Shown here in pieces: positions 46,481 to 59,360 of a DNA stretch of 64,000 bases; the first letter of the stretch is position 1, and every line of letters begins with the position of its first letter. The notes under the pieces were generated by a model. The model did no database searches and was not told the origin of the DNA. It was given only the letters and a program-made list of their open reading frames with translations. The position numbers and the translations under genes are program-made. Source of the stretch: Aselliscus stoliczkanus. Taxonomy: Eukaryota; Chordata; Mammalia; Chiroptera; Hipposideridae. Location of the stretch: the NCBI GenBank assembly GCA_033961575.1, contig CM066728.1, positions 112,505,852-112,569,851 on the forward strand, read 5' to 3'.

Positions 46481-49160
46481 TTGGGGAAAGCATCTGAGTG
46501 TGCACCCCGGGGTCCAGTGGTCACCTTGGATTTCTGGGGACTGCCCCCGCCCCCCGACACCCCGTCACCCCCCAGGGCTGTGCAGGGATGCCTCTCTTAG
46601 GGGGGTGGGGACAGTTTGGACTTCCCGGTCCCCTGTCATCCCACCACATGTGGATTGCAGACCATGGCGGAGAGTGCAGCGACCCCTCCGCCCCTTTTCC
46701 CTTCCCCTCCACCTCAGCGGCAGGACAGGTGACACGAGCTGGCATGGAGCTGGCATGGCGTGGCAGTGGCCGGGCTGGAGGCGGGACGAGCTCTGGTCCC
46801 CCGAGGCTGAGGGGGAAGGACAGGACCGGTTACCCGCCACCCCTGGGGACACAGTGCTCCTACCGTGTCCGCGGCTACCGATGGGGACTCGCTGTCCCTC
46901 AGAGATCAGCGGCGACACCGCCGCGTCTCCATTTCCTTCTATGTGGGTCGGCTACTCTCAGGGTTCGCTCACCCTCCAGGAATGTTCACCGTTTTCGCTA
47001 CTCGGGTTCATTTCAAACCAAGCGGCAGTGTTGTTTGTTCCAAAAGGAACAACACACACAGCTGTGACCTAGACACAAATAATCGGCTCTCTGACATTCT
47101 TAATAAAAATGTCATGTTGATTTTGTTGTAATGACAAATTTATAGCATATTTTTCTGCTAAGTGAGAACAAATGCCATCTGGGTGGGGGCATCCTTCTGT
47201 AAACCAAGACCACCCTCTATGGACACGCGGGCCTTCCAGGGACACGGCCCGCGGCCCCCAGCTGTGCTCCTGAGCGTCAGCCTCGGGCTGACACAGGGCC
47301 ATGTGTCCCGTTCTCACTGCAGCGCTCACAGAGCTCTCCACCCGCTTCCATCAGAGCCGGACCCCAGATGCCCGCGTCACCGGTGGCCCGGGGCCTGTCA
47401 CTTCCCAGATGCTATGGGAGCTCTCAGGGGAAAAGGGCCACAGACGTGCAGGAGGCGGCAGAGTCTGAATGCCGACGCTGCGCACAGAAAGAGCCGCTTG
47501 GGGTTTTCTCCACGTGCAGCGAAAAGCTGGTCTCCACTGCCCGTGTCCAGAGAGACATCCACAGTCAGGGAGACCCGGCCGGCAGGCGGGATGGCTGGTG
47601 GCGACGGGCAGCTCTTCAGAGGCGCTGAGCGCTGCCATCTGACACTTTGTGAGGTAAGACCAGGATACCCAGGGAGCTGGCGATCTGTCCCGACACCATG
47701 AAATGGCCAGAAAGAAGAGCTTGCAGCACGTTTGCAAACTCGATTCGAAACACAGGGGTGGGGAAAAAAAGCCAGGGCAGCCAGGCCTGCAGCACCAGCG
47801 ACAAGCTGCTGGCTTTCAAAATGCGTGGGGTTTGCTGCGTGGAGGACAAGCCCAGACCCACCATGGCGCTCAGAGTGCCCACGGCGTGCCTGACCAATGC
47901 TCCAGGGGCACGAAACGAGAGGCCACTCAGCCTGCCGCCCTGCCCTCAGGCCCATGCCTGGCTGACAGCTGCCCTGTGGCTACGGACAGGGTTGCAGCTG
48001 CCTCAGCCCCCTGTGGGGCCCGGGGCTGCCATCTCCCTGCCGGGCCATCCAATCCCTGCACACAGCCCTTCGCCCAAGTATTCACTGCTGGCCACTTGGT
48101 GATCTGTGCTGACCCCCACCCACATGTGGCCTGCTGACCGCGGGCGAGTGGTCAGCCACGTGGGCATGACGCAGCATGGTGACCTGACAGAAAACATCAG
48201 GGGGCGCCCCTGGGAACCCTCACCTAGTGGCTCGTCATGCAGCCATCTCTGCTTCCACTCCGGCCCTGGCGCAGTGGCTGTCACCCATCAGCAGGCTGGC
48301 TCTGCACGTTCCCCCGGCCGAGGTGACAGCCCTTCCTCCAGTTTGGCTTCCTGCTGGGCTCTTCCCCGCAGAGACAGTGCAGGGAACCTGCGGCGACGGC
48401 CCGGGGGTGCGGCTGACCGGCCATCTGCACCAGCACGGGCAGCCAGCTCCCCGGCCGACTCCCGCTGTTAAAGCTGGAATTCCACTTGGTGCCGTGATGA
48501 CGTCATGACACAGGCCCTGGCGTCATTCCCCGACGTGCTGGCTTAAAAGGCAGGGGAGGAGGGGCCCGGCGTGGGGAAAGAGGAAAGGTCCAGCAGTTGT
48601 CCGTGGTGAGAGGGTCCAGAAACCCAGGTCCCTCTTGTTAAACGTGAAGCTGGGTTGTTACTCAGCTCAGGTTCTCCCTGGCCAGCTGCATGTTTCCTTA
48701 GGGACATAATAAGGACAGAAGCTCTGTGTGACGGCCACGCTGTGTGGGGACCACTGAACACGGCTGTCCTGTTGGAAGGAGAGGTGTGAGTGCGGCACGC
48801 AGGTGAGGAGAGGCGGGCTGGGCTTGGGGCCCCGGCAGAGGCCTTCGGCATCGCTCTCCTTGCGGGGGGACGGGCCCCGCCTTGGCCAGGACTCCCGATC
48901 GCTGCCCCCACCTCCCTACTCCTACCGATCGGCCTGGGCCCCGCCAGGGAGGCCTCAGCTGAGACAGAGCTGGGCCTTGCGGCTCGTGGGCTCCCTAGGC
49001 GAGGTCCCCGGGCCGGCTCCCTATGCTGGGCACAGACCTTGTCATCACAAATGTGCTGGCGCGTGGGTCCCAGGCAACACGAGCCTGCTTAAGCAGCGGG
49101 ACCTGGCTCTGAGCACCCTGGGGCTGAAAACCCAAAACCTTTTACTTTGTCGAGTTGTGG
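46481..49160. other. Intergenic GC-rich sequence
   Basis: Unique sequence with a small AT patch (47,090-47,160). Several open frames of 120-190 residues overlap in alternate frames on both strands. No domain or splice logic. Confidence 0.4.
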
Positions 49161-49266
49161 TTTGTTTGTTTTTGAGGGCAGTGTCACTGGCCCTCATATG
49201 TGGGACCCAAACCGGGGCCGCTGGCTTCCCAAGCCAGCGCTTAACCACCGTGCCACTCGGCCGGCC
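49161..49266 (-). mobile_element. Short tRNA-derived SINE, reverse orientation
   Basis: T-rich start (49,161-49,173), then GAGGGCAGTGTCACTGGCCC, CATATGTGGGACCCAAACCGG (B-box complement), GGCTTCCCAAGCC, CTTAACCACCGTGCCACTC and GGCCGGCC. Same family as 16,704-16,808. Target duplications are not clear. Confidence 0.9.
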
Positions 49267-50030
49267 TGAACTGTGTATTTTTGTGCGGCAAGGACCCGCT
49301 ATAGAATCACAGAGTGGTGAGACTGAGAAAAATGTATGGCAGGCAAAGGGTTGAGCTCCTTAATATGCAAAATCCTCTTTTTATTTAGAAAAAGACAAGG
49401 AACCCAATGGGAAAATAGCACAGAATAGGAGTGAGCCGCCTCCCCGGAGGACGTGCACGTGGTGAGTAAGGAAGGACCCCCAGCTCCAGCAGCCCAGCAC
49501 CTTCTCCCCGAGGGCGACGCTCCCAAACCTGCCCCTGGGTGCTGAGCAGGACACACAGTCAGCCCTCATGTGCACTCGCGTGAAGTGTGAGTTGAAAGGT
49601 GCTTTTGAGAAGGTGATCGGTCCGTGTGTCCTGGGTTGAAAGTGGACATGTTTTACCCAGCAGTCACACATGGGGTCTTATCACACAGAAACATTCTCGT
49701 GTGTGATCATACATGTATCAGGGTGTCTCTTAGAGCCATGTTCTAGCGGCAAAACCTTGAAATAGCTCTTGAAATAAGGATTTCTTTCCTGTAAAGCGTG
49801 CAAGCAGAGCTGGTAGAGTCAGCGCTCCAGACACCAGGTCAAATCACCTGAAAATGCAGATTTTCATAGTTTGGGTACAAACAGGCATTGTCCGGAGACC
49901 CTGCTAACCAGTCACCCAGCGAAGGACGGTGACTCAGGGGCAGCCAAGCGAGAAAAAAATGCCCAAGCCACGGATGAGGTGTGGGTCCTGCTTCTGCTTT
50001 AAAAAAAAAAAAGACGGAAAAAGCCAACTC

Positions 50031-50068
50031 GTGTGTGTGTGTGTGTGTGCGTGCGCGCGCACACACAT
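50031..50068. repeat. (GT)n(GC)n(AC)n palindromic microsatellite
   Basis: GT repeats pass through GTGCGTGCGCGCGC into ACACACA, so the block is alternating purine-pyrimidine throughout and partly self-complementary. A strong Z-DNA or cruciform candidate. Confidence 0.85.
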
Positions 50069-52095
50069 GCAGAGAAGTGCACGAGGAGATAACAAAGGGT
50101 TTCTAACTGCGGACCTCGGGGAGATGGGTTTGGGGGCTGGGAGGGAGATGGCAAACTTTTTCATTTGATTGTTTGACTTGCTACAGTGAGCATACACCGC
50201 TCTGGTAATTAAAACGTCGGCTCATACAAAACAAAACGAAACCTAAATGGAGTGAGGAAGCCGCCCTAATGGTTTAGATTGCTGGGTCAGAACGGGGGTC
50301 CCAGCCCAGGGCAGAGAGCAGGCTTGCTTTTTTTCTTTCAGGAAAACAAATCCCTCCCAGGGGGTATTACTTTGATTTGGGGCCAAACCTTCCAGCAAAA
50401 ACAGGGGGCACTTCAGAGAGGAGTCAGCGGCAAAGACCAGCTGGGGAAAACCTCGGACTCGCAGGTTTGCACCTGACATTGGGTTGTGTGTTCAAAAGAG
50501 ACCAGGGTGCCCTGTTGCTTGTGAAGTGAGCTCCAGGGGCGAGCAGGAGCCAGGGGCCCCCACCTCCCACCATGCGGAGCTGACAGAGACCCCAGGAGGG
50601 GGCATGTCTATTTCCCACCCCTCCCCCAACCCTCAGGTGCTGGGACACCTGACAGCCTGTCCGGTGGTGGCAGACAGGAAAAACAAAACAGTCTGTCTAG
50701 CAGGGCTGAGCACCCAGGGGTGGGGGGCGGGGAAGAGATGCGGACACTTTCCACTGTCACCAGGGAGGTCGCGTGGGCTCCTGGGAAGGTGCCCTTTGAG
50801 GACATGAGTGGAAGAAGGAGCAGCAAATGCAAAGCCAGGGCTGGGGTCTGAGGCAGGAGGGCAGAGGACCCACGGGAACAGGGGTTCGGAGGGGGCTGCC
50901 GCGGAAAGCACTGTGGACTGGGGGGGGGGGGCGTGCTCGCAAGTTAAATGTGTCACCACCTCCAGAGCTTGGGCAGGAAAGGCACACACGGCTGCAGAGG
51001 CTCTGCAGAGGTCCCTCTGGGCGCTGTGATGGGAGTGGCCTGGGGACAAGGTGGAAGGCAGGATGCTGTGGCCTGCAGGTAGGTGGGCAGCCCCGGAAGC
51101 CCACCGGAGGCCTGCAGGTGTGTGTGGGGTGGGGGGGTGGCACTGGGAGTTCTCCTGAGGCCTCCAGGTGGGGGGCAGCGCTGCACCGCCCTTTGCCTTC
51201 TCCCCTGAGAGGGGTCCCCAAGAGGGCGGCCCCAGAGCTGCCTCAGCACTGGCCCGAGTCCCTCCCTCCCTCCCTCCCCCTCTTCTCTCCCAATTCCAAA
51301 GGCCTGGCGGCCCTCCCTTGCTCCTCCCTAAGAATAACTTCCTAACAACATTCCCAAGGAGGATAAATAGTCGAAACACAATAGGTTCTCACATCACTGG
51401 AAATAATGTTTTTCTCCCCGGGGTCTTGTCACCAACTTGATACATAATTAGGTTCTTTTGTTTTAGCTTGTTTTCAATTTTCAGGATTGCATTTTCTTCT
51501 TTTTGCTCTAATTTTATTTCTCCTTTGTACCAAGCACAAATGGCTCCAGAGCCAGCCATGCTCCGGATCGCACTGGGAGACGTCCGGGCCCCAGGAGACT
51601 GTCGGTGACTTTTGTCGTAACCTCCCAGGGCTCCCTTCCTCAGCATGTGCCCAGATGCGTTGTTCCTGTTACAACTCTGGCCTTGCGTTGCCCTGAGCGC
51701 TAGGCTGAGGTGACCGCAGCCAGCCCTGCTGCCAGTGCACGGTGTGGGGCGGCTGGTCCCGCGCTGGAAGCCCTGTTCTGGGTGCTCATGGGGGCTGTGG
51801 CCAGAGCCCCCCACCTTCCATCTCTCCATGTGGCTGGTTGGCCTCTCCCCACCAGACGGTGGCTCAGCTCCAAAGCTGGTGACCTAGCTTTGTGAAGTCA
51901 CCCATACAGGTGTTCTTTCTACACCACGTGAACCAAAGACGGCCCTGGGGGCCCATCTTGGCGTCCATCCGTGCCCTGCTTCACACCCTCCAAACTGTGC
52001 CAGCATGTAACCCGGGCCATGACTTCTGCGGGGTGTCCCCAGCAAACTGTAAAACAGCACCGACAGCATCAGTGCTGCTGGGCCCACGGGGCGCC

Positions 52096-52134
52096 GTGCA
52101 ATCCAGCTGTGCAATCCAGCTGTGCAATCCAGCT
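52096..52134. repeat. Perfect 13-base unit, three tandem copies
   Basis: GTGCAATCCAGCT repeated three times without a mismatch (52,096-52,108, 52,109-52,121, 52,122-52,134), with a partial fourth (GTGC). Confidence 0.95.
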
Positions 52135-52244
52135 GTGCCTGTGGGTGGGTCTGATTTACATTCTCTGATCTCTCGGGGGGGGCCCCCACCTGTCCCTGTG
52201 TTTACTTTCCTGATGAGTGTCCTCATCAGGACCCTGAGGTGGCC

Positions 52245-52340
52245 TGTGAGTTGTTATTATTATTTTTTTATTATTATGATGATGATGATTGAGGTGTTAG
52301 TTTCAGGTGCACAACGTGGTCCTACAGCGTTTGCATAAAC
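52245..52340 (-). repeat. Probable L1 3'-end relic, antisense
   Basis: (TTA)n/(ATG)n low-complexity followed by GTGTTAGTTTCAGGTGCACAACGTGG, which resembles the antisense L1M phrase TTAGTTTCAGGTGTACAACATAG. Short. Confidence 0.5.
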
Positions 52341-52452
52341 CCTGTGACTCTTTTGTGTGCCCTTCCATTGGGTCTTCTATGCTTTTCTTAGATGGTCTGA
52401 ACCTCAGTCCTTCATTGTCTGTTTATGTCACAGTGCGGCTCGTGTTCTCTTG

Positions 52453-52578
52453 TCACTCCCTTTTTTTTGAGGGCAGTGTCACTGGCCCTCACATGTGGGA
52501 CCCGAACCAGGGCCGCTGGCTTCCCAAGCCAGCTCTTAACCACGGCGCCACTCGGCCGGCTCACTCACTCCCTTTTTT
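52453..52578 (-). mobile_element. Short tRNA-derived SINE, reverse orientation, with target duplication
   Basis: Direct repeats TCACTCCCTTTTTT at 52,453-52,466 and 52,565-52,578 flank the SINE (52,467-52,564), which shows GAGGGCAGTGTCACTGGCCC, GGCTTCCCAAGCC, CTTAACCACGGCGCCACTC and GGCCGGC. Same family as at 16,704. Confidence 0.92.
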
Positions 52579-55349
52579 AAGCCCTGAAGTTGGGACCAAC
52601 CTCCAGACAAATAAGTGTGATGGATGAAGCCCTAATTCTAGCCTAATTAAGCTGGCCTAATTCTAGCCGCTCGGTGGTGTCACAGAGAAGCAACCACCTG
52701 TGCTGGGAAGAGTCCACCTGCGAGGCTGGGCTGCGGAGAGGGTGTCCGGCTGGTGCCTGGGACCCCATGACTTATAGATGCTGTGTTCGCAGCAGAGCAT
52801 GAATTCTTCACCAGAGCCTCCATTTGTCCTCCGTGAGGAACACTCCTGAGCGTATGCAATATGAATGATGTTTCGTAATGGCCCTCGTGTGCGGGTGTCG
52901 GGGGAGAATGTTGTTTTCAGCAAGACAAAGCAAGCTGCCCGCTCTCCTGGCGGCAGCCTCCCGTCCACACAAGTGCATCTGACCTGACGCGGTCACTAAT
53001 GACCTCTGTGTCGCCTTGCATTGAACACAAAGTGCGGCTTGCTGCCGAGGTTGCACGTGGCCGCCTGTGCCGGTGCGGGATGCCCCGTCTCGGAGCCTGG
53101 AGAAGAGCCTGGGGCCCACGTCGGAGGGAGTGACCGCATGCAGCCCTTCCCCATCCCCAGGGGAGCCGTGGACGGGCTGGCGCCCCTAAGCCTCTCCTGA
53201 GCCCGCATGTGGGTACCCAGGGATGCCCGGCCTCTGCCAGCCACACCCCTCCAGGCCCCCAGGCGCCCATGAGCTCGGGAGGTGTGACTATCGTAGCCCC
53301 AGACCGCAGCCCCCGCAGCTCTGGGAGGGCTGGAGGCTGCCGGCCGGCTCAGCTCCTGCGCACACCAGACCTGAGGATGCGTACGAAGGCCTTCCCGCCT
53401 GGTGACTGGCACCTGCCATCGGCACCTTGCCCGCGGCTAGGACTGCGGCAGAAGCCTCACCGTCACCGCATCCCTGCTTCTGTGGGAGGCCCCTCGCAGG
53501 GCAGAGCAGCCCGAATGTGTGCCCCCTGACTGGGAGGCCTTTGTGCCCTGTGGAGCTGGGCCACGTGGCGACCCATGTGAGGTGCCATGCCCAGGCGACT
53601 TGGAAGGTGGAGGAGCATGTTGGTGAGGCGGCCCTGCTCAGGGGGCTCCAGTGAGAGGAGAGGGGTCAGCGGACAGCGAGATGCTGAAGGGCGAGCCCCA
53701 GGGCAAGAAAGGAGGAGGGAGGGGGTGCTGGGAGCCCTGGTGGACTGAAGGGCAGAGGTCAGGGGTCGGGGGGAAGACAGCGGCGGCCCCGGCCCCTCCC
53801 TCTCCTCAGTCCACGCGCTGGTTTGGCCAGCCTGCCCTCGCATGGGCATCGCCGGAGTTCCTCGAGGTGGGGACTTGGTTGGATGGCCCTGGCTGGCTGG
53901 TGTGCGTTCTCAGAGTTGGGGCCCAGGGGACCCTCAGTCGGCGTTTTCGGGAGACAGGGACAGTCCCAGGAAAATGGCGTTTCAAAGCAGCCTGGATTTT
54001 TCTCAGAGAAACAACATAGACCAGTGTTATGGGGTCTGCAGACACCACGGCACTGTTGAGAGATTGCTGCGGGGTCTGGAAAAGGGGAGCAGACGCTCCA
54101 AGGCCCCCTCTCCAGAGGGTGACAGGGCCGCATGGAAAGGCCACGTGCACCAGAGTCAGTCCCTAGGGCGGCACACCAGGCTGTGGTCGAGCGAAATGAG
54201 AGGGCTCTGCCCAGGGCCCAGAACTGTCGGCCCTGTGGGCACACAGACAGGAAGGCAGGGCTGAAGTAGGAAGGGGCTCAGGAAACAGCACTGCAGGGAG
54301 GAGCCTGCATCTGCCCCCCGCCCCGGCCTGCGCCCCGCTCCCGGGGCGCCGCCCCACCCGCCCTTCACAGCGTCCGGGACCCTCCTCCCCCAGCGCCCTC
54401 GCCCCTCGGCACCTGGTCCTCACAGAGGTCGGCATCCCACACACGGGTTCAGCCCAGACCGCTGGCTCCGTGTCCCCACTGCAGCCCCTGCTCCTCACCT
54501 GAACCCGGGCGCCAAGCCGACCCGAGGGGCTCACACGTGTCCTCCCAGAAGTCTAGCGCAGCCACTGTCACAAGACACAGCCCTGCAAAGTAAAGGGTGG
54601 GTGAAGCCAGGAGTTCACCCCACTCGTGGAAGACCGTGGAATCCCTGAGGGTGCATCGGGAGCCAGCCCGGCCCGGCGGGAGGGGGCTGCCGAGAAGAGC
54701 TGGAAGCTTCTCTCCTCCGGCCCGGCCCCCGGGTGTCTTCCCAGAGGCCTTTTCCATCTGGGGTCAGTGGCAGATGTTGTCAAGCCCATCTTATACCCGA
54801 GACACAGACAGTCAGAGAGATCAGCAGCCTGGCTCCAGGTCATGACCCAGGACATCACCGCCCTGGAGACACAACCAGGTCCCAACACACGACGCGTGGG
54901 GCGATGACGCTCAAGGCGTCCTTGGCAGCTCTGGGGCCAGGCAGCAGCCTGCGCGGAGCTGGGTTGGGGGACGGCCGCCCAGCCCCACCGTCATGCACGT
55001 GCCGCCGGGCCCAGCGGCCTGGGCCCCCAGAAGTCCAGTGGGAGGCCCCGTGAGCCAGGGTCAGCCCACCCCGGCCCAGCTGCAAGCAGGCTCGGGACGT
55101 TCAGCCTATGGGGGGCTTCCACCCCCGCCCTGGTCCAAGCCTCGTTCTGAGCTCCAGCTCGCTCAGGCCTGCCCCCGCCCCGCGCCCTGTCTGGGACGCA
55201 GCCTGAAAAACCACACAGCCCACATCCGTCTTCCCTAGCTTTTTTTTTTTTTTTTTTTAAGAGAGAATGGAAAGGAATAAAAAAATAAATAAATAAAAAG
55301 GAAAGAAAGACTAAGGAGGCGATGTGGGAGATAAAAGGCACATGTGGGT
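52579..55349. other. Intergenic GC-rich sequence
   Basis: Unique GC-rich DNA with a possible MIR relic (54,755-54,850). A T19 tract at 55,240-55,258 is followed by an A-rich stretch to 55,310. No gene is supported. Confidence 0.4.
54755..54850 (+). repeat. Possible MIR relic, sense
   Basis: CATCTTATACCCGAGACACAGACAGTCAGAGAGATCAGCAGC...GGCTCCAGGTCATGACCC resembles the MIR 3' half (CATTTTACAGATGAGGAAAC...AGAGAGGTTAAG...). Diverged. Confidence 0.4.
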
Positions 55350-55735
55350 GACAAAGAAACTATGACATAGTCAAATTTTATTAATGGCTCCCCCATCTGC
55401 ATTGCGAGGATAATTAAGTATTCACAGGTGAAATTAGCTGATAGGAGTGGCTCTCCCGAGCAAATCGAATGAGCTCCGATTACATCAATGGTTTTCAACC
55501 AGTGTCCCTGGTTATCAAACCATCAAATAAATTTGTCCACTCTCCTCCTTTGGGGGGGAGAAACTTTAATTATCCAGCCTCGCGTGTGGCAGGCCATTAA
55601 TAAAACCTAGTTATCGGGCCGCAGGTTCGGCAGTTTTCCTCTTATCCATCTTTTATCTCAATAAACATTTGGGAAATGTCCTTAAAATTATTATAGATAC
55701 TTTGCCCCTGCCCCACAATAGAAATTTCTAAATGG
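55350..55735. promoter_or_regulatory. Strong candidate enhancer, AT-rich with many homeodomain cores
   Basis: 385 bases, non-repetitive, with a dense series of cores: TTTTATTAATGGC, GAGGATAATTAAGTATTC, GTGAAATTAGCTGATAGG, CTCCGATTACATCAATGG, GAAACTTTAATTATCC, GGCCATTAATAAAACC and CTTAAAATTATTATAG. Sharp transition to GC-rich flanks. The best candidate in the window for a conserved developmental element of the IRX4-side landscape. Inference only. Confidence 0.35.
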
Positions 55736-58199
55736 AACCCGCCGCGTTTGACACACAGCACGAGGCGTCGCGTCCACCCGCCGGCCTCCGCAGACGGCCA
55801 GAGCTGGGAGCGCCTGTGTTGATGGATCGCCGACCTGCAAATGCAGATAAGGGGGAACCGCCCGCAGCTTGCTTAATGCTATTTACACTGTCTCTACGTT
55901 ATACACGCACCCCTTATTTTCATGCCACATAGATCAATGACAAGTGGGAACACGGCGCGGCCAGTGACGACACAGAGCAGGCCTCCTGGTCTCTCCCTTC
56001 TTGGGGTTCAGTACCCCGATGGGGCTGTTTTGTAAAAGAAAGGCTGCTTTAAAAACCGTTTGTTATCCCATTTCCGGTAAGTGGAGGTCACTCTAGAGAG
56101 CTCGGAGACCTGCTGCCTACAGAAGCACGCAGGCTGGGTGCGGGCTTGCTCTCAGAGACGCGTGTTCTGCACAACCCATGCCAGGCAGGAGACGGCAAAG
56201 CACACCTACGGCGCTGCCCGTGACCTGTCGCCATGTGGGCAGCACTGTGGCTGGACGGTTCTGGAGGCACCCCCACTCCCGGGTGCCGCATGTGAAGCTG
56301 GCTCCAAAGCCACGGCCCGTCCGTGTGCGTCTGGAGAGGCTGCTCGGGCAGCACAGCAGGGCACTGGCCCAGAAGCGGACTTGTGTGTTTCTGAAGAATG
56401 TCTGGGGGAGCCACGCACTGAGTGGGGGTCCGCTTTGTTTCAGCCCCTCCTCCGTTCTCTCCGGTTCTCTCCAGTGCTGTATGGAGGTGGAAGAAGTGGG
56501 AACGTAGATACTTACCAAACAGAACATATTAGGTGGGCCAGGCAGGGGGTTGTGGGGCCTTCACCAGAGGGGCAGCTCACAGCCAAGGCGGCCGTGGACA
56601 GCGGCCGGGGCAGTGGGAGCGCTTTCCTTTCCTGCCCTTCACGCCGACATCAGAGGTGGGCGCACACTCTTGGCACGCCTTCACCCCACGCCCGACAGCA
56701 GCAGAAACTCACTTGCCATGGTTCTGCAGGTGGGACGCATGAGGTCAGGGCGTTGTGATGGTTCTGCTTCTGTGGACACGACCGTTGTGTTCCAACTGCC
56801 ACGCGAAGCCTGATTGCCCTTGCCAGCTGCCCGGCCGAGCTCAGACAGGGCTCTGGCCCTCGTGTGGACTCAGTGCCGGGCACCGATCGCTTCCAGACGG
56901 CTTTGCTGGTCCCGCCGGTTCCCCCGAGACCCCACCAGCTGTTCAGCCCCGTGGCTCTGCTCACCAGAGTGACTCCTGACAGCCCGTTTCTCTCTCCACC
57001 ATCCATTCAACAAACACTTAACACTGAGGATTTTTTAATTTAACAAAGAAAGTGCTGCTTAGGGAGCGAGGTGCTCCCTCCGAGGAGCACCCCTTCACCC
57101 CAATTCCTCAGGCCTTCGCCTGCTGATATTGGAGTGGCAGAATTTGCATCTCATCTGTCCCCTGAAGGGCCCCTGGCTCCAGGGCAGGGTCTGAGTGGGG
57201 CAGGGAGGGGACCACAGGAGGGAGACCCCTGGGATGGGCAGAACCAGGTGAGAGGCCAGTGGCCAAATCCCACAGGACGGGCGCCAACACACGCCTCCCA
57301 GCCTAAAAGCGCCAGCATCCTACCCCTGTGACAGTCCCCTGGTCCCTCCACATCCTGCTACACCTGTTCCGGGTGCTTCATCACACATCAGGCCGGAAAT
57401 TTGGATGTGACAGAGGCACAGATGCTCATTGACACGTCCCCATATTCTCAGGCATCTATGTAGTGGCTGACCAATACCAGGTGTGTCTGGGGCCACCAAG
57501 GTGCAGAAGAAACCACGTGCCACTTGCCCAAAGGAAGCCTTGGCCAATGATGGGAGACGGACCTGTGGAAACACGCACCCAAACGAAAAGCCGGGAGGCC
57601 ATGACCAGTGGGCCCACAATGCAGCCCCCACTCCAGCCTGAGGAGAGATGATCCCAAGGCCCTAAGAGGGAAGTGGACCCTTAGACGTCATCGCAAGGAG
57701 CAGGCAAGTCTGCCAGCAGAGAGAGAAGCAGGGGGAGGAGTAGCAGGTGCCCGGAGTTCCGGAAGGAAGCGTCAGCCTTCCAAACAAGCTGCCATTCTTT
57801 CTCTGAACTAGAAGAAAGGAAGGAGAGAAAAACAACGTAGGTGTGTCTAGTACATTGGGGGACATTGAGGGCATTCTCATTTCATACCCTCAATTTTCTC
57901 TGGAAAACAATTTTTTTTCTCCCTAAGCGATAGAAGTAGTGAGATAGGGGGTTCAGGAAGTGCGCCCCAAAAACAGTAGCATATTCTTGAAACAATTACC
58001 TCTTTATTCTTTACCCACAAATAATGCAAGTGAGATACATCGGTGAGTTAAAAGGATAAGGTCTGTGGGACGCACTGCATCCAGAGAAGAGAAAAAGATA
58101 CTTTAAACAGCAGTGGTGCCTGAAGAACAGCATAGAAATGGTGGATTTTGAAAGACAGAAATCATTTCAATAAAGGTAACTTTGGCCTTTATCTCATCA
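55736..58199. other. Intergenic sequence
   Basis: Unique DNA, GC-rich to about 57,780 and AT-rich after that. The AT-rich end (57,880-58,199) may already be part of the LINE-rich block that follows. No gene is supported. Confidence 0.4.
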
Positions 58200-59355
58200 C
58201 TCACATTTGCCCGAAAGTAAATCTTTCACTCTTATGATGAAACTTGAAAACTTCTTAAAGATATTTTTCTGGGTATACATATAAAGGTTGACAATTTTAG
58301 TCTCAGCACTTTGAAGATATAATTCCATCATCTCCTGGCTTCCGTATTTACTGTGGGAGATGTCAGTTTAATTGTAATAATTCTTTGGTTTATTGTCTGC
58401 CTTTTCTCCATATTTTTAAGATCTATTTGTTTTATAATTCACTATATTGCATTTGGGTGCAGATTTCTTTTTATATACCTCACTTTCGATTTGTGCTTCC
58501 GATTCTAAGGCTTCATTTGTTTCCCTAATTTAATTTTTTTTTTTTTTGAGGGCAGTGTCACTGTCCCTCATATGTGGGATCCGAACCGGGGCCGCTGGTG
58601 TCCCAAGCCAGGGCTTAACCAATGCGCCACTCGGCTGGCCCAATGTTTCCTTAATTTTAGATAATCCTCAGCTATGAACTCTCTGCATGTTGACTCTCCC
58701 CCATCCTCTCAATTATCCCCCTTGTGAACTCCAACCAAATAACATATTAGGCCTTCTTATTTCATCTTTAATATCCATCAAACTCTATTTCACATTATTT
58801 TAGTTGTCTCTGTGCTGCACTCTGGGTAATTTTTTCAGATTCATCTTCTAGTCTGCTTATTCTCTCTTCTCTGTGTCATCTCTGCTATTTAACTCATCTA
58901 TGGAGGGTTTTTTCCTAATGTTATATTTTTTCCATTTATGGAAGTATATATGACTATTTTGTTTCCAGTATATATGATTATTTTCAGTTCATGTCTATAA
59001 AAATAAGTTTTATATTGTCATGTTTTATTTTTTCACAGCTGTATTGAGGTTTAATTGACCTACAATGAACTTTACATATTTAAGTGCACAACGTGACACA
59101 TTGACAGATGTGTGCAGTCATGAAACCATATCACAACCAAAATAACGAACATGTCTTCAGTTTCTGCTTTCGCTTACTGATGGACATTTGGCTTGTTTCC
59201 AATTTGAGCTATTACAAAAAAAGTTGTTCTGAGCATTTATATACAAGTTTTATGTGGACCTATGGCTTCATTTCTCTTGGATAAATAACTAGGAGTGAAA
59301 TGGTTGCATCATTTAGTAGGTGTATGTTTAACTCTTTAATAAACTTCACAATGGC
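58200..59355 (-). mobile_element. Old L1 3'-region relic, antisense, interrupted by a SINE
   Basis: Word order matches the reverse complement of an L1M-type 3' end: CATCATCTCCTGGCTTCC; TCTAGTCTGCTTATTCTCTC; TGTATTGAGGTTTAATTGACC; GGCTTGTTTCCAATTTGAGC; GGACCTATGGCTTCATTTCTCTTGG; AGGAGTGAAATGG. The short SINE at 58,533-58,643 sits inside it. Highly diverged, no open frame. Confidence 0.75.
58518..58659 (-). mobile_element. Short tRNA-derived SINE inserted in the L1 relic
   Basis: Near-identical target duplications TGTTTCCCTAATTTA (58,518-58,532) and TGTTTCCTTAATTTTA (58,644-58,659) flank a T-tract, GAGGGCAGTGTCACTGTCCC, GATCCGAACCGGGGCCGC, CTTAACCAATGCGCCACTC and GGCTGGCC. More diverged than the copies at 49,161 and 52,467. 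Confidence 0.92.
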
Positions 59356-59360
59356 TTCTG

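Larger units (their letters stand above)
49267..52244. other. Intergenic sequence
   Basis: Unique DNA with simple-sequence tracts: (GT)n(GC)n at 50,031-50,068, a 12-G run at 50,920-50,931, (TCCC)n at 51,260-51,280 and a 13-base triplication at 52,096-52,134. No gene is supported. Confidence 0.4.
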
